A model generated the notes under the pieces. It was not told the DNA's origin. It did no database searches and saw only the letters and a list, made by a program, of their open reading frames with translations. A DNA stretch of 64,000 nucleotides from an uncultured Gammaproteobacteria bacterium (lineage in GTDB: Bacteria; Pseudomonadota; Gammaproteobacteria; Steroidobacterales; GCA-2729495): contig CAKZWQ010000005.1 in assembly GCA_937921935.1 (NCBI GenBank), forward strand, positions 1 to 64,000, in the 5' to 3' direction. Below are positions 40,168 to 52,902 of the stretch, in pieces (the stretch's first letter is position 1; each line of letters opens with the position of its first letter). The position numbers were made by a program, and so were the translations under genes.

Positions 40168-41277
40168 TCAGACAGCCGCCAGCAAATGCTCGCCTATGAC
40201 TTCCCTGCGCCACCCGGAAGTCGCTCGTTGCTCCAGCTCACCCCGCAGAATGCCTGCCAGTTCTTTACGCGTGGCCAGAACTTCCGGGGCAACACCCAGG
40301 CCTTCGGCATGATCCCCGACCAGTCGGGCAAGATTCTTGAGGGCCGCTTTGTCAGGCGGTTCCGGGCGCGCGGCCCGTTGCAGATCCACCTCACCCTGAT
40401 TCAGGGCGGTATTCGCCTGGGCCAGCGCAGCCAGCAAGGGGCCGCTTTGGCGGCGGGCAATGGCCGGCGGCAAATCGGGTATCCGGGCCAGGTCTGCGGC
40501 GTCTTCAGGGTCGGCACTGGCGAGGTTAAGCAGTGCCTTGTCTGACAGCACCCACTGGCGCGGCCGATCAATACTGACCGCGCGTTCCTCTCGCCAGGCC
40601 GCGAGTTGCCTCGCGCGGACCTGCACCGGCACCGGCAGAAAATGCAGGCCACCCAGTCGCTCCCAGGCTGCCATCGGGTCCGTACGATAAAGACTCGGGT
40701 CCAGCATGGCGGAACTGTCTTCGGCGGCCCACTCATAACGGCCCGCTGTCTTGAGTTGTTCTTCGAGTCGGTAATAAAGCTCGAGCAAATAGACGACATC
40801 GTCGAGGGCATATCGCAACTGCGTCTCACTCAGCGGGCGCCTGGACCAGTCCGTGCGGGTTGCGGACTTGGCCAGCTCTACACCCAGGATTTCCGCGACC
40901 AGGGTGCCGTAACCTGCCTGCGGCGGATGGCCAAGCAGACCGGCACCAATTTGCGTATCAAAGATCCGGTTAGGCAGGACTGACAGGTTGGTTTGCAGGG
41001 CTTCCATGTCCTGTTTCGCCGCATGAAAAAGTTTCAGGCCCGGGCTGTCCCGCAATAGCCCGATTACCGGTGCGTAGTCCGCATCTGTGAGCATGTCGAC
41101 CAGCGCATCGGTATCGGTGGCCGCCAGTTGCAGCAGGCACAGCTGCGGCCGATAGGTGTTGGTGCGATTGAACTCGGTATCCAGGGCAATGACGGCCTGG
41201 TCTGCGAAGCGCGCCTGCAAGGCAGTCATTTCGTCCGACGTGACGAGGGGGGCAGGGGTGCTTGCTTCAGTTGGCAT
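40168..41277 (-). CDS. rnd: Ribonuclease D
   Basis: ALDTEFNRTNTYRPQLCLLQLA; RNase D exonuclease motifs and HRDC-like C-terminus. Confidence 0.93.
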   Translation of the reverse strand: MPTEASTPAPLVTSDEMTALQARFADQAVIALDTEFNRTNTYRPQLCLLQLAATDTDALVDMLTDADYAPVIGLLRDSPGLKLFHAAKQDMEALQTNLSVLPNRIFDTQIGAGLLGHPPQAGYGTLVAEILGVELAKSATRTDWSRRPLSETQLRYALDDVVYLLELYYRLEEQLKTAGRYEWAAEDSSAMLDPSLYRTDPMAAWERLGGLHFLPVPVQVRARQLAAWREERAVSIDRPRQWVLSDKALLNLASADPEDAADLARIPDLPPAIARRQSGPLLAALAQANTALNQGEVDLQRAARPEPPDKAALKNLARLVGDHAEGLGVAPEVLATRKELAGILRGELEQRATSGWRREVIGEHLLAAV

Positions 41278-41341
41278 AAGCGGCGAGTGTAGAGGATCAT
41301 CCTTGCTTTAGGCCACGGCGTAGCTAGTTCTCTATCAGCTG

Positions 41342-41863
41342 ATGTTCGAACTATTCAAAGTTTTCGGCAGTATCGTGTTGCGACGACTCGGGCCCGAGGA
41401 TCTGCCCTCATCCGGTTTTCTGCTTGGGCTGACCGCCGTCATTTATGTGCTGGCCCAGGTGCCCGTGGCGCTTCCCGCCTTTGGCACCCCCGGTAACGCA
41501 GCTTATGCGCTGGCTATCGATCTGACCCTGCTGGTCACGTGCCTGTGGGCACTGCTGCGTGTCACTGGCTTTGGCAGCCGCTACCAGCAAACCCTGACCG
41601 CTTTACTGGGTGCCAGTGCTTTATTAAGCCTTTTATCTATCCCCTTTACCCTGTGGCTCTTGTCCTCTGCCGATGCACCCGTCGGCTCCACGGCCTTTCC
41701 CAACGCTATGATTCTGGCCATTATTATCTGGTCGCTGGTGGTGAACGGGCATATTCTGGGGCGGGCTTTGTCACGTTCCTTTGGTATTGGCTTGTTGATC
41801 GCCATCGCCTATTTTTTCCTGCAGAGCACACTGTTGTCTGAGTTTATTCCGGCGGATCCCTGA
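41342..41863 (+). CDS. Multi-pass membrane hypothetical protein
   Basis: Several TM segments; ATGA overlap with mpl. Confidence 0.65.
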   Translation: MFELFKVFGSIVLRRLGPEDLPSSGFLLGLTAVIYVLAQVPVALPAFGTPGNAAYALAIDLTLLVTCLWALLRVTGFGSRYQQTLTALLGASALLSLLSIPFTLWLLSSADAPVGSTAFPNAMILAIIIWSLVVNGHILGRALSRSFGIGLLIAIAYFFLQSTLLSEFIPADP

Positions 41864-43221
41864 TGCACGTTCATATTCTTGGTATTTGCGGCACCTTCAT
41901 GGGCGGCGTTGCCGCCCTGGCTCGTGCAGCAGGGCATCGGGTGACGGGTTCCGACCGCGGCGTCTACCCGCCCATGAGTGACCAGCTCAAAGCGCTCGGT
42001 GTAGAAGTTACCGAGGGCTATGGCGCCGAGCAGCTGACGCCGGCCCCAGATGTGGTGCTGGTGGGCAACGTTATGACCCGCGGCTTGCCGGTTATCGAGG
42101 CCTTGCTGAACAGTCGTATTCGGTACACCTCAGGTCCGGACTGGCTGGCGAGTACGGTATTGAGGGATCGCCACGTGCTGGCGGTCGCTGGCACTCATGG
42201 CAAGACTACGACCTCGAGTTTGCTGGCCTGGATTCTTGAGCATAGCGGGCGTTCCCCAGGGTTTTTGATTGGCGGTGTGCCAACGGACTTCGGCGTTTCG
42301 GCTCGGCTGGGTGACGGCGAAGCCTTCGTCATTGAGGCTGACGAGTACGACACGGCCTTTTTCGACAAGCGGGCGAAATTTCTTTTGTATCGGCCCCGTA
42401 CAACCATCGTGAATAATCTTGAGTTTGATCACGCGGATATTTATCCGGATCTGGCTGCTATTCAGCGACAGTTTCATCAGCTGATTCGTGCTCTGCCCGG
42501 CGCCGGTCGCCTGATTGTGCGCGGCGGTGATCCCAACATCGATGAACTGCTGAAGCAGGGCTGCTGGACCCCGCTGGAAAGCTTCTCCAGCGATCCGGCC
42601 GCCGGCGCCGACTGGACGGGCGATGCCCACGGCAGCGTATTCAGGCTCCGGCAAGGGTCTAAAACGATTGGTGAAGTCGAATGGGGGCTCACGGGGAATC
42701 ACAATGCTGAAAATGCGACTGCAGCCCTGTTGGCTGCCCGCGAGCTCGGCGTCAGCCCGGCCGATGCGCTGACAGCCATCGGCTGTTTTGCCGGTGTGAA
42801 AAGGCGTCTGGAATTACTGGGTGATTTCGGCGGCGTGGCCTTGTTCGACGATTTTGCTCACCATCCCACGGCCATTGCCCGCACCCTTTCCGGCATGCGG
42901 GCACGGGATCCGGGCGGACGCGTGCTGGCGGCCCTGGAGCCAAGATCTAACACCATGCGCATGGGCTGTCATCGTGCAGAGCTTGGCGCTGCTCTGGCTA
43001 CAGCGGACCACGTGTGGGTGTTGCGACCGCCTGAGCTGGACTGGGATCTGGATGCTGCCCTGGCCGACTATCAGACCATTGAAGTTTGCGACAGCGTGGC
43101 TGAGATTGTTGCCGGCGTCGGCAGTGTCGCCGTCCGGGGCGATCAGCTTGTTGTCATGAGTAATGGGGGTTTCGGCGGCATTCACCAGCTGTTGTCGCAA
43201 TCGCTGGACGCGCCCGGCTGA
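41863..43221 (+). CDS. mpl: UDP-N-acetylmuramate:L-alanyl-gamma-D-glutamyl-meso-diaminopimelate ligase
   Basis: MHVHILGICGTFMGGVAALARAAGHRVTGSD, GTHGKTTTSSL. Confidence 0.95.
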   Translation: MHVHILGICGTFMGGVAALARAAGHRVTGSDRGVYPPMSDQLKALGVEVTEGYGAEQLTPAPDVVLVGNVMTRGLPVIEALLNSRIRYTSGPDWLASTVLRDRHVLAVAGTHGKTTTSSLLAWILEHSGRSPGFLIGGVPTDFGVSARLGDGEAFVIEADEYDTAFFDKRAKFLLYRPRTTIVNNLEFDHADIYPDLAAIQRQFHQLIRALPGAGRLIVRGGDPNIDELLKQGCWTPLESFSSDPAAGADWTGDAHGSVFRLRQGSKTIGEVEWGLTGNHNAENATAALLAARELGVSPADALTAIGCFAGVKRRLELLGDFGGVALFDDFAHHPTAIARTLSGMRARDPGGRVLAALEPRSNTMRMGCHRAELGAALATADHVWVLRPPELDWDLDAALADYQTIEVCDSVAEIVAGVGSVAVRGDQLVVMSNGGFGGIHQLLSQSLDAPG

Positions 43222-43237
43222 GTGTATAGTTGCCAGC

Positions 43238-43852
43238 GTGGTTGATCAGGCTAGTCAGATTGTGACCGACACCATCCCGCTGTTCCCGTTGCGGACCGTG
43301 CTGTTTCCCGGTGGACCGTTGCCTTTGCGGGTTTTCGAGCCGCGTTATCTGGACATGGTCAGCAGCTGCATGAAAACCGAAACCCAGTTCGGCGTCATGC
43401 TGATTCGGGACGGCTCCGAAGTGGGTGAGGCTCGCCTGATGGAGGTGGGTACGCGGGCGCGTATCACCGACTGGTATCAAGGTAGCGACGGCATCCTGGG
43501 TGTAACCGCCATGGGTACCGAGCGTTTCACGCTGCAGCGTGCAGAGCGGCAGGCTGACGGCTTGTACCTTGGCACGGTGACGGCATTGCCGGCCGATCCT
43601 CCGGCGCCGCTGCCCGAGGATTACCGGTCCCTGGCCAGCCTGCTGGAAGCGGTGATTGAGGACCTGGGCAAGCTCTATGAGCCGGTACCCAAGCACTATG
43701 ACGATGCCGGTTGGGTTGCCGCCCGCTTCGCCGAGATACTGCCAATCGAACTGGAGCAGAAGCAGCAATGCCTGGAGATGGAGGATCCCATCGAGAGGCT
43801 GGAATTTATTCGTCCGCTCTTGCGCTCAATCCGCCAGGAGCCATCCCAGTAG
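43238..43852 (+). CDS. LON substrate-binding domain protein (GTG start)
   Basis: [29 protein letters not shown]. Confidence 0.9.
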   Translation: MVDQASQIVTDTIPLFPLRTVLFPGGPLPLRVFEPRYLDMVSSCMKTETQFGVMLIRDGSEVGEARLMEVGTRARITDWYQGSDGILGVTAMGTERFTLQRAERQADGLYLGTVTALPADPPAPLPEDYRSLASLLEAVIEDLGKLYEPVPKHYDDAGWVAARFAEILPIELEQKQQCLEMEDPIERLEFIRPLLRSIRQEPSQ

Positions 43853-43892
43853 CCCCAAGCTTCGACGCGGCCGCCTGTCGCTCACAGCCACT

Positions 43893-44072
43893 ATGACCCA
43901 AACGCCAGAATTCAAAACCTATCGCTGCCTGATTTGCGGTTACGACTACGATGAGCGGGCGGGCATACCCGAAGCTGGTATTGCGCCGGGAACGCGCTGG
44001 GAAGATATACCCTTGTCCTGGCGATGTCCGGACTGCGGTGCCGGCAAAGAAGACTTCGAAGTCGCGCTTTAG
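43893..44072 (+). CDS. Rubredoxin
   Basis: [47 protein letters not shown]. Confidence 0.95.
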   Translation: MTQTPEFKTYRCLICGYDYDERAGIPEAGIAPGTRWEDIPLSWRCPDCGAGKEDFEVAL

Positions 44073-44935
44073 CGCGCGAGCCGACGGGCCGGATAGCCGG
44101 CATCTTCCAGCATGGCCAGCACACTGTCTTCGCCCAGCAGATGGGCCGAGCCGACCAGGACCAGGTAGTTGCCGCCGTCCTTTGCCAGTTCTTTAATCTG
44201 GATGGTCCAGGCCCGATTGCGGTCAACCAGCAGACGCTGATAGACCTGCGGCTGATCGGCCAGGGAGCGAGTGGTCTCCCGCTCCAGGGCCTCCAGATCG
44301 CCGTTGCGCCAGGCATCCAGGGTAGCGTCGATCATGGTCTGCGCATCACCCGCTTCTTCGATGGTGCTTAGCAAAAACTTTTTCTGGGCCTGGGGAGCCA
44401 TGGAATCCAGGGTGCCCAGCTGGTCAGCGAGGGTTTCCAGACCCTGGACTTCCTTGCCCTCCTCGCTAGCGCGCCGGGACCATTGCTGTTCAAGCCCGAG
44501 ATTGGGGTCCAGTCCCAGCTGCTGCAGCCGCATCTGCGTAATCTGCAGTGCTGCAAACCAGGGCTCAAAGGGGCGCAGCATATCCAGCGGGACGTCTATT
44601 TCAGCGGCGCCGGCTTTGGCCTTGGCAAAGTCGCGTTGACCCAGTAATGCTTCCAGGTCGCGGCCCTGGGGGTCCATAGCCAGTTGCGCGATGATGGCCT
44701 GGGCCTGCATGGCGTCCAGATCATCCATATCCAGTTCCATCACCAGCACATCGGCTTCTTCGTAGGCCTGTTCCATAGCCGCGGGCAGCGGGTAGTCGCT
44801 GGCGCGCAGGAAGTGAATGGAGCCGAGCAGGCGAACCTGTCCGCGGGTGCCTTCCAGTTCCCAAAGGGGAATGCCGCTGGCGACCTGGCCCAGCAGCAGG
44901 AAAATAATCAGGGCAAGACCGCGGCAGGCACTCAT
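44069..44935 (-). CDS. TraB/GumN-family protein
   Basis: [38 protein letters not shown]. Confidence 0.88.
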   Translation of the reverse strand: MSACRGLALIIFLLLGQVASGIPLWELEGTRGQVRLLGSIHFLRASDYPLPAAMEQAYEEADVLVMELDMDDLDAMQAQAIIAQLAMDPQGRDLEALLGQRDFAKAKAGAAEIDVPLDMLRPFEPWFAALQITQMRLQQLGLDPNLGLEQQWSRRASEEGKEVQGLETLADQLGTLDSMAPQAQKKFLLSTIEEAGDAQTMIDATLDAWRNGDLEALERETTRSLADQPQVYQRLLVDRNRAWTIQIKELAKDGGNYLVLVGSAHLLGEDSVLAMLEDAGYPARRLAR

Positions 44936-45699
44936 GCTTCAGGCTCCAGCCAGACCACGTCGGAGTCGATTCTGCCGTTGGCGTAAAGATCGAGCCAACG
45001 AAAGCCGGGAGGCCGGTTATCCACTGCGAAGTCGTCACTGTTAGGGAGAAACTGCAGGCAGGTGGAGGGTGAGCTCAGGTAGCGCACGTCCTGGCGACGG
45101 CGATCAGAGGCCTGGTGAACATGCCCCCAGACGACGCCGCGTACCTTATTACTGCGGTCAATGATATCCACCAGTTCTTCGCCGTTGCGCAGGCCCACAC
45201 CGTCCAGCCAGCGACTGCCCATGGGCAGCACCTGATGGTGAACGCAGATCAGATAGTGGCTGCTGTGGCCGCTGTTCAGAATGCCTGCGGTCCGATCGAG
45301 TTCGGCGGGGGAGAGCAGACCGGCATCTTCGCCGGCGCGATGACTGTTCAGCAGAATAAGGGACCAGTTGCCAAGTTGCACATCGCCGCCAACCTGAAAG
45401 GGCGGCTCAGCGAGCACTTCGCACATGGTGGCCGGCGCATCGTGATTGCCGGGCAGGCAGTAGACAGGCATGTCATGGCCGCTGAGGAGTTCGTGCAGGC
45501 GCTCGTAGCCGCCGCGGGTTTCGTCCTGCACCAGGTCACCGGTTAGCAAAATGGCGTCCGGCCTGTCCCCGTTGCCCATGGCTCGAGCGAGGACGGCGCG
45601 CATGGTTTCATCGGTGCGCACACCGCGCATGCGACCGGCGGGCGAGGCATGCAGATGGGTGTCAGTGATGTGCAGCAGTCGCGCGACGCGTTGCGACAA
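44932..45699 (-). CDS. CpdA-like metallophosphoesterase (cAMP phosphodiesterase family)
   Basis: LLHITDTHLHA, LLTGDLVQDET, CLPGNHDAP, VWGHVHQ. Confidence 0.88.
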   Translation of the reverse strand: MSQRVARLLHITDTHLHASPAGRMRGVRTDETMRAVLARAMGNGDRPDAILLTGDLVQDETRGGYERLHELLSGHDMPVYCLPGNHDAPATMCEVLAEPPFQVGGDVQLGNWSLILLNSHRAGEDAGLLSPAELDRTAGILNSGHSSHYLICVHHQVLPMGSRWLDGVGLRNGEELVDIIDRSNKVRGVVWGHVHQASDRRRQDVRYLSSPSTCLQFLPNSDDFAVDNRPPGFRWLDLYANGRIDSDVVWLEPEA

Positions 45700-45772
45700 G
45701 GTATCGGTCCTGAGGCTCGGAGCGTGCGGCGACTATAGCGCAGCCGCGCCCGCCCTGGGGCGGGCGCAGGTC

Positions 45773-47188
45773 TCAATACCGGTAATGGTCAGGCTTGTAG
45801 GGTCCGTCCACGGGCACGCTCAGGTAGTCCGCCTGTTCCTGAGAAAGCTGGGTCAGGTTCACGCCCAGTTTGGATAAATGCAGCCGCGCGACTTTCTCAT
45901 CCAGGTGCTTGGGCAGGACGTAAACTTCGTTGTTGTACTGGTCAGCGTTCTGCCACAGTTCCATCTGCGCGATAACCTGATTGGTAAACGAATTGGACAT
46001 CACGAAGCTGGGGTGTCCGGTGGCGCAACCCAGGTTAACCAGCCGGCCTTCCGCCAGCAGAATAATGCGTTTGCCGTCGGGGAAGATGATGTGATCAACC
46101 TGATCCTTGATGTTTTCCCACTGGTAATCTTTCAGGCTCGAGACGTCGATTTCATTATCGAAGTGGCCGATGTTGCAGACTATGGACTGATCCTTCATGC
46201 GCTCCAGGTGGCTGTGATCGATCACGTTGTAGTTGCCCGTCGCGGTGACAAAGATGTCCACTTCAGGACAGGCCTGATCCATGGTGACCACGCGGTAGCC
46301 TTCCATGGCAGCCTGCAGTGCGCAGATAGGATCGATTTCCGTTACCCAGACGGTCGCGCCGAGGCTGCGCAGTGACTGCGCGCAGCCCTTGCCCACATCC
46401 CCATAGCCGGCGACCAGCGCGATTTTGCCGGCGATCATCACGTCTGTGGCTCGCTTGATACCGTCGACCAGAGATTCGCGGCAACCATACAGATTGTCGA
46501 ACTTGGACTTGGTGACAGAGTCGTTCACGTTAATGGCGGGGAAGGGCAGGTCGCCTTCCTTCTGCATCTGGTAGAGACGATTCACGCCCGTGGTGGTTTC
46601 TTCGGTGACACCACCGATGGCGTCATACAGAGCGCTGTAGAAGCCGGGCCGGGTGCCCAGGCGCTGTTTGATGGATTTAAACAGGGCGACTTCTTCCTCG
46701 CTGCCCGGGTTGTCCAGCACGGAGGGATCTTTTTCAGCCTTGGTGCCCAGGATAACCAGCAAGGTGGCATCGCCACCGTCATCGAGAATGCGATTCGGCG
46801 GGGCATCGGGCCAGTCAAGTATGCGATGGGTGTATTCCCAGTATTCATCCAGCGTTTCGCCCTTGTAGGCAAATACCGGGATGCCGCGCTCGGCGATGGC
46901 CGCAGCAGCGTGGTCCTGCGTTGAGAAAATATTGCAGGAGGCCCAGCGAACCTCGGCACCCAGTTCCACCAGGGTTTCAATCAGCACAGCCGTTTGAATG
47001 GTCATGTGCAGGGAGCCCGCGATGCGCGCGCCGGCCAGGGGCTTTTTGTCGGCGAATTCCTTACGCACGGCAACCAGGCCGGGCATTTCGGTCTCGGCGA
47101 TGGCGATTTCCTTGCGCCCCCATTCAGCCAGGCTCATGTCAGCGACTTTGTAGTCGGGCTGTATAACGTCGGCGGCTTTAGTGCTCAT
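45773..47188 (-). CDS. ahcY: Adenosylhomocysteinase
   Basis: [17 protein letters not shown]..., [22 protein letters not shown]-terminus. Confidence 0.98.
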   Translation of the reverse strand: MSTKAADVIQPDYKVADMSLAEWGRKEIAIAETEMPGLVAVRKEFADKKPLAGARIAGSLHMTIQTAVLIETLVELGAEVRWASCNIFSTQDHAAAAIAERGIPVFAYKGETLDEYWEYTHRILDWPDAPPNRILDDGGDATLLVILGTKAEKDPSVLDNPGSEEEVALFKSIKQRLGTRPGFYSALYDAIGGVTEETTTGVNRLYQMQKEGDLPFPAINVNDSVTKSKFDNLYGCRESLVDGIKRATDVMIAGKIALVAGYGDVGKGCAQSLRSLGATVWVTEIDPICALQAAMEGYRVVTMDQACPEVDIFVTATGNYNVIDHSHLERMKDQSIVCNIGHFDNEIDVSSLKDYQWENIKDQVDHIIFPDGKRIILLAEGRLVNLGCATGHPSFVMSNSFTNQVIAQMELWQNADQYNNEVYVLPKHLDEKVARLHLSKLGVNLTQLSQEQADYLSVPVDGPYKPDHYRY

Positions 47189-47237
47189 TTAGTTCATTGC
47201 TCCAGAATAATTGGCTTGGATCGCGTTAGCGCTGCCC

Positions 47238-48410
47238 TCAGGCAGCAGCGGCACCACGCAGGGCTTCTGCTCTATCAGTTCGTTCCCAGCTCAGGTCCAG
47301 ATCTTCGCGACCGAAATGGCCGTAAGCGGCAGTGGGACGATAAATGGGTCGCTGCAGGTCCAGCATTTCGCGAATACCAAAGGGCGTTAAATCAAAGACT
47401 TCACGGACCAGTTGCACCAGCCGATCTTCGGCCAGCGTGCCTGTGCCGAAGGTTTCTACGGCAATAGAGGTCGGTTCGGCGACACCGATGGCATAGGACA
47501 ACTGAATCTCGCAGCGCCGGGCCAGGCCGGCGGCGACGAGATTCTTTGCCACGTAGCGCGAGACGTAGGCGGCCGAGCGGTCAACCTTCGACGGGTCTTT
47601 GCCCGAGAAGGCACCGCCACCGTGGCGAGCCATGCCGCCGTAGGTGTCCACAATTATCTTCCGGCCAGTCAGGCCGCAGTCACCCAGGGGGCCACCGATC
47701 TCAAAACGGCCCGTGGGATTGATGTGATAGCGGGTGTCCTTGCCGAGCCAGCCCGTCGGTTCCAGCACAGGCTTGATGATGCTTTCCATCACGCCCTCAT
47801 GAAGATCTTCGTTACTGACCTCGGGACTGTGCTGCGTGGACAGGACCACAGCGTCAATGGCCACTGGTTGCCCGTCTTCGTAAACGAGGGTGACCTGGCT
47901 TTTCGCATCGGGACGCAGCCACGCCAGCTCGCCGTTTTTGCGGGCTTCCGCCTGCCGCATCACCAGCCGATGGGCCAGGGTGATGGGGGCGGGCATCAGC
48001 ACGTCGGTTTCATCCGTGGCGTAACCAAACATCATCCCCTGGTCGCCGGCGCCCTGGGCGCGTTCCTCGTTGCGATCCACGCCCTGATTGATGTCTGAGG
48101 ACTGCTTGCCCAGGGCGTTCACCACGCCGCAGCTGGCGCCGTCGAAGCCCATGGCGGAATCGTTATAACCAATATCCAGCACCACCTCGCGCACCAGGTC
48201 CTCGAGGCCGAAGAAGACATCTTTGGCGTGCGTCTTGATCTCACCGGCAAGCATGACAAAACCCGTTTTGACGAGGGTTTCCGCGGCCACGCGCGCTTTG
48301 GGGTCGGCCGCCAGGAAGGCGTCGAGGACGGCATCCGAGATCTGATCGCAGACCTTGTCAGGGTGGCCTTCGGATACAGATTCGGAGGTAAAAAGACTGC
48401 GGCTGCTCAT
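47238..48410 (-). CDS. metK: S-adenosylmethionine synthase
   Basis: [57 protein letters not shown]. Confidence 0.98.
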   Translation of the reverse strand: MSSRSLFTSESVSEGHPDKVCDQISDAVLDAFLAADPKARVAAETLVKTGFVMLAGEIKTHAKDVFFGLEDLVREVVLDIGYNDSAMGFDGASCGVVNALGKQSSDINQGVDRNEERAQGAGDQGMMFGYATDETDVLMPAPITLAHRLVMRQAEARKNGELAWLRPDAKSQVTLVYEDGQPVAIDAVVLSTQHSPEVSNEDLHEGVMESIIKPVLEPTGWLGKDTRYHINPTGRFEIGGPLGDCGLTGRKIIVDTYGGMARHGGGAFSGKDPSKVDRSAAYVSRYVAKNLVAAGLARRCEIQLSYAIGVAEPTSIAVETFGTGTLAEDRLVQLVREVFDLTPFGIREMLDLQRPIYRPTAAYGHFGREDLDLSWERTDRAEALRGAAAA

Positions 48411-48444
48411 GCTCGCCTACCTTGCTGGCTTGAAAGAACCGGCG

Positions 48445-48450
48445 ATTATA
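48445..48450 (-). promoter_or_regulatory. Candidate -10 element for metK
   Basis: Minus-strand TATAAT about 34 nt upstream of metK ATG; no clear -35 seen. Confidence 0.35.
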
Positions 48451-48561
48451 ACGACGTCTTTTGCTTCCTGCCTGAGTCTGTTGCGGCTAATGACCGAAAA
48501 CGCGACAATGCGCGCCCTCCCGCCGCCACAATAAAGACAGGCGCCCCAAGCGCTGAGGCCC

Positions 48562-50589
48562 ATGGCAACAAGACCCAGTAATGCAGTTTCCGCCCCGTCC
48601 CGGCGCGCCCGCGCGAATGCGCTGCGTGCCCTGGCGATGGACGCCGTTCAGCAGGCTAACTCCGGTCATCCCGGCATGCCCATGGGTATGGCCGATATCG
48701 CCGAGGTGCTCTGGAACGATTTCCTTTGTCATAACCCGGCCAATCCGCGCTGGCCGGACCGGGACCGCTTCGTGCTGTCCAACGGTCATGGCTCGATGCT
48801 CCTGTATGGATTGCTGCATCTGAGTGGTTATCCGCTGGAAATGGAGGAGCTGCGTCGCTTTCGCCAGTTTGGTGCCCGCACGGCCGGCCACCCGGAGTAC
48901 GACCTGGATATCGGCGTTGAAACCACCACGGGTCCTCTTGGGCAGGGGATTACGAACGCGGTGGGCATGGCCCTGGCTGAACAGACCCTGGCCGCCGAGT
49001 TCAATCGCCCGGGTTTCCCGGTGGTCGATCACTACACCTATGTGTTCCTGGGCGACGGCTGTCTGATGGAAGGCATTTCCCATGAAGCCTGTTCCCTGGC
49101 CGGGACTCTGGGCCTGGGCAAACTCATCTGTCTCTACGATGACAACGACATTTCCATCGATGGCGACGTATCCGGCTGGTTTGGGGACGATACTCCCGGC
49201 CGCTTTGCCGCCTATGGCTGGCATGTGGTGCCGGATGTGGACGGGCATGATCCCGACGCAGTCCGGCTGGCCCTGGAGGCTGCCCGGGCCGATGCCCGCC
49301 CCAGCCTCATTTGTTGCAAGACAGTAATCGGTTGGGGCTCACCCAACAAACAGGGCACGGCCGCCACTCACGGCGCGCCGCTGGGTGCAGAAGAAATTGC
49401 CGCGGTGCGCAATGCCATTGGCTGGACCTCGCCGCCCTTCGACATTCCGGCCGCCATCAGCGAGGCCTGGAATGCCACCGCCGCCGGCGCGGCCAGTGAA
49501 GCTGAGTGGCAGGAACTGGTGGCAGGCTATAGCCGCGCCCACCCGGAGCTGGCCGAGGCTTTCCAGCGGCGCCTGTCCGGTCAACTTCCGGTCGGCTGGT
49601 CTGACTTCGCTGACCAGGCCCTGGCTGGTATCGCCGCGGCGCCCGTCAAAGAAGCCACGCGCAAAGCGTCCCTGCGCGCCCTGAATGCCCTGGCGCCCGG
49701 TTTACCGGACTTGATCGGCGGTTCGGCCGACCTGACCGGTTCCAACCTGACGCTGCATGACGGTTCCCAGGCGATCACGGCCAAGCAGCCGGCAGGTAAC
49801 TACATTTTTTACGGCGTGCGCGAATTCGGCATGGCGGCCATCAACAACGGCATTGGTCTGCATGGCGGTTTTATCCCTTACGGCGGGACCTTCCTGACGT
49901 TCTCGGACTATTCCCGCAATGCCTTGCGCATGGCCGCGCTCATTGGTGCCCAGAACATTTCCGTGTTCACGCACGATTCCATCGGCCTGGGCGAAGACGG
50001 GCCAACTCATCAGCCCGTAGAGCATGTGGCCAGCCTGCAGCTGATTCCTAACATGCGGGTCTGGCGGCCCTGCGACAGTTTCGAGACCATCGTGGCCTGG
50101 CGTGATGCTATCGAGCGGCGTGATGGCCCCACCAGTCTGGTGCTGACTCGCCAGGGATTGCCGCCCCAGACTCGCAGCCCTGAGCAATGCGCCGACGTGC
50201 GGCGCGGCGGCTATGTGCTGGCCGGCTCCGGCTTACCCGATCTCATCATCATTGCCAGTGGCTCTGAGGTCGAACTGGCCATGGGTGCCGCCCAGGCTCT
50301 GGAGGCGCAAGGGCATGCCGTGCGGGTGGTGTCCATGCCAAGCCGGGACCTGTTCCTGCAGCAGCCCGAGGATTACCAGGAGGCCGTACTGCCGGCGACG
50401 GTCACCCGTCGTATTGCCGTGGAAGCGGGCAGTACGCATCTTTGGCATCGTTTTGTCGGCCCCTCAGGTCGCATTATCGGTCTGGATCGGTTCGGAGAAT
50501 CCGCGCCGGCATCAGAGTTATTCGAACACTTTGGTTTTACCCCGCAGCAGGTCGCTGCGCTGGCTCTTGAATTGCTGAGCGCTGACTGA
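48562..50589 (+). CDS. tkt: Transketolase
   Basis: [33 protein letters not shown]. Confidence 0.98.
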   Translation: MATRPSNAVSAPSRRARANALRALAMDAVQQANSGHPGMPMGMADIAEVLWNDFLCHNPANPRWPDRDRFVLSNGHGSMLLYGLLHLSGYPLEMEELRRFRQFGARTAGHPEYDLDIGVETTTGPLGQGITNAVGMALAEQTLAAEFNRPGFPVVDHYTYVFLGDGCLMEGISHEACSLAGTLGLGKLICLYDDNDISIDGDVSGWFGDDTPGRFAAYGWHVVPDVDGHDPDAVRLALEAARADARPSLICCKTVIGWGSPNKQGTAATHGAPLGAEEIAAVRNAIGWTSPPFDIPAAISEAWNATAAGAASEAEWQELVAGYSRAHPELAEAFQRRLSGQLPVGWSDFADQALAGIAAAPVKEATRKASLRALNALAPGLPDLIGGSADLTGSNLTLHDGSQAITAKQPAGNYIFYGVREFGMAAINNGIGLHGGFIPYGGTFLTFSDYSRNALRMAALIGAQNISVFTHDSIGLGEDGPTHQPVEHVASLQLIPNMRVWRPCDSFETIVAWRDAIERRDGPTSLVLTRQGLPPQTRSPEQCADVRRGGYVLAGSGLPDLIIIASGSEVELAMGAAQALEAQGHAVRVVSMPSRDLFLQQPEDYQEAVLPATVTRRIAVEAGSTHLWHRFVGPSGRIIGLDRFGESAPASELFEHFGFTPQQVAALALELLSAD

Positions 50590-50617
50590 CCTGAAGATTG
50601 TCCCAGGAGACACCAAC

Positions 50618-51628
50618 ATGCCCGTGAAAATCGCGATCAATGGTTATGGCCGCATTGGCCGGAACGTGCTGCGCGCCCTCTATGAGAGTGGCCGCACCGA
50701 CGAACTGCAGATTGTGGCCGTCAATGATCTGGGTGATGCCCAGACCAATGCCCACCTGACCCGATTCGATACCGCCCATGGTCCTTTTCCGGGTGAAGTT
50801 AGCGTCGAGGGCGATAGCCTGATCGTGAATGGTGACCGGATTCGCGTCTGCGCCGAGCGCGACCCCGGCAAGCTGCCCTGGGGTGAACTGGGCGTGGATG
50901 TGGTGCTGGAGTGCACGGGCTTTTTCCAGTCGCGGGAAAAATCTGCACCGCATATTGCGGCCGGCGCGAAAAAAGTCCTCATCTCTGCGCCTGCGGGCAA
51001 AGACTTGCCGACGATTGTCTACGGCGTCAATCACTCGGTGCTTAGCGCCGACGATCAGATTGTTTCCAATGCGTCCTGCACGACCAACTGCCTGGCGCCC
51101 CTGGTCAAGCCGCTGCACGATAGTATCGGCCTGGTGCATGGTCTGATGAACACCATTCATTCCTATACGAATGATCAGGTCCTCACGGATGTGTATCACA
51201 AGGATCTGCGGCGAGCCCGTTCAGCTACCCATTCCATGATTCCCACCAAGACCGGCGCAGCTGCGGCCGTGGGCCTGGTGCTGCCGGAACTGAATGGCAA
51301 GCTGGACGGTTTTTCGGTCCGGGTGCCGACCATCAATGTCTCGCTGGTGGATCTGACCTTTACTGCCGCCCGTGCGACCAGCGTCGAAGAAATCAACGAT
51401 ATCATTCGCAAGGCGAGTGAAGGGGAACTGGCCGGAGTCCTGGGTTATAACGATGGTCCGCTGGTCTCCGTGGACTTTAACCACAACCCGCTTTCTTCTA
51501 TTTACGACGCTACTATGACCAAGGTTGCCGACGGCACCCTGGTAAAAGTTTGCTCCTGGTACGACAACGAATGGGGTTTTTCGAACCGGATGCTGGATAC
51601 CACTCTCGCGCTGGTCAACGCTTCCTGA
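50618..51628 (+). CDS. gap: Glyceraldehyde-3-phosphate dehydrogenase (type I)
   Basis: [44 protein letters not shown]. Confidence 0.93.
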   Translation: MPVKIAINGYGRIGRNVLRALYESGRTDELQIVAVNDLGDAQTNAHLTRFDTAHGPFPGEVSVEGDSLIVNGDRIRVCAERDPGKLPWGELGVDVVLECTGFFQSREKSAPHIAAGAKKVLISAPAGKDLPTIVYGVNHSVLSADDQIVSNASCTTNCLAPLVKPLHDSIGLVHGLMNTIHSYTNDQVLTDVYHKDLRRARSATHSMIPTKTGAAAAVGLVLPELNGKLDGFSVRVPTINVSLVDLTFTAARATSVEEINDIIRKASEGELAGVLGYNDGPLVSVDFNHNPLSSIYDATMTKVADGTLVKVCSWYDNEWGFSNRMLDTTLALVNAS

Positions 51629-51647
51629 GCTCGCAGGTCTGAAGTCT

Positions 51648-52826
51648 ATGCCGATACTGCGGATGCAGGATCAGGCTTTGGCGGGTCAGCGAGTGCTGAT
51701 TCGTGAAGACCTGAACGTGCCCCTGAAGAACGGGGTCGTGGCCAGTGACACGCGTATTCGCGCGGCCCTGCCAACGATTGAGATGGCCCGAGACGCCGGC
51801 GCGGCCGTTATCCTGCTGTCTCACCTCGGCCGGCCCACGGAAGGGGAATTCGACCCCGCTTTCTCACTGGCACCCATCGCCGCCCGGCTGAGTGAATTGC
51901 TGGGCCAGCAGGTGCGCCTGATTCCGGATTGGCTCGACGGGGTGCAGGTTGCGCCAGGCGAGGTCGTACTGTGCGAGAACGTGCGCTTCAACGTGGGTGA
52001 AAAAGCCAACGATGAAGCGCTGGCTCGCCGCATGGCAGCCCTTTGCGATATCTATGTGATGGATGCTTTCGGTACCGCCCATCGCGCCCAGGCCAGCACC
52101 CACGGTGTCGGCGTGCACGCGCCGCTGGCTTGCGCGGGCCCGCTCCTGGTGGGCGAGCTCGATGCCCTGGGTCGCGCCCTTCAGGCGCCGGCCCGACCGG
52201 TGGTGGCTATTGTCGGTGGTTCCAAGGTATCCACGAAGCTTACCGTGCTCAAGAGTCTTGCCGGCGTGGTAGACCAGTTGATTGTGGGTGGCGGTATTGC
52301 CAATACCTTTATTGCCGCAGCCGGGCACGGGGTAGGCGAGTCATTGTGCGAGCCAGAACTGATCAACGATGCCGCAGCGCTCATGGAAGCTGCCGCCGAC
52401 GGCGCCAGTATTCCCATTCCCAGTGACGTGGTCGTGGCCCTGGAAGTCAGCCCGTCGGCTCCGGCCTATCAAAGGCCGGTGGACAAGGTCGAGGCCGATG
52501 AACTGATCGTGGACATCGGTCCGCAAACATCACAGCACTATGCACAATTGCTGGCCAAGGCCGGCACGATCGTCTGGAACGGGCCGGTCGGCGTATTCGA
52601 GATCGACCAGTTCGGCGAAGGCACCCAGCGCGTTGCCCAGGCGGTCGCTGATAGCCCGGCATTCAGTATTGCCGGCGGCGGCGACACCCTGGCAGCCCTG
52701 GAAAAGTATGGTCTGAGCGATCGGGTGTCCTACATTTCCACGGGTGGCGGCGCATTTCTGGAGTTTCTGGAGGGCAAGACCTTGCCGGCCGTAGAGATGC
52801 TCAGCGGCCGGGCTGCTGACACCTGA
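51648..52826 (+). CDS. pgk: Phosphoglycerate kinase
   Basis: [51 protein letters not shown]. Confidence 0.98.
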   Translation: MPILRMQDQALAGQRVLIREDLNVPLKNGVVASDTRIRAALPTIEMARDAGAAVILLSHLGRPTEGEFDPAFSLAPIAARLSELLGQQVRLIPDWLDGVQVAPGEVVLCENVRFNVGEKANDEALARRMAALCDIYVMDAFGTAHRAQASTHGVGVHAPLACAGPLLVGELDALGRALQAPARPVVAIVGGSKVSTKLTVLKSLAGVVDQLIVGGGIANTFIAAAGHGVGESLCEPELINDAAALMEAAADGASIPIPSDVVVALEVSPSAPAYQRPVDKVEADELIVDIGPQTSQHYAQLLAKAGTIVWNGPVGVFEIDQFGEGTQRVAQAVADSPAFSIAGGGDTLAALEKYGLSDRVSYISTGGGAFLEFLEGKTLPAVEMLSGRAADT

Positions 52827-52902
52827 GCCCATCGCCCCCGCCATAGCCGCGAGGGCCGCAGTCCGCTAATCTGCCGCTGTTCCAACAGCCAGTCCCAACT
52901 TT

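Noticed and set aside
47189-47237. SAH riboswitch before ahcY
   Set aside because: Only 49 nt separate metK and ahcY and no SAH-aptamer-like core is visible.
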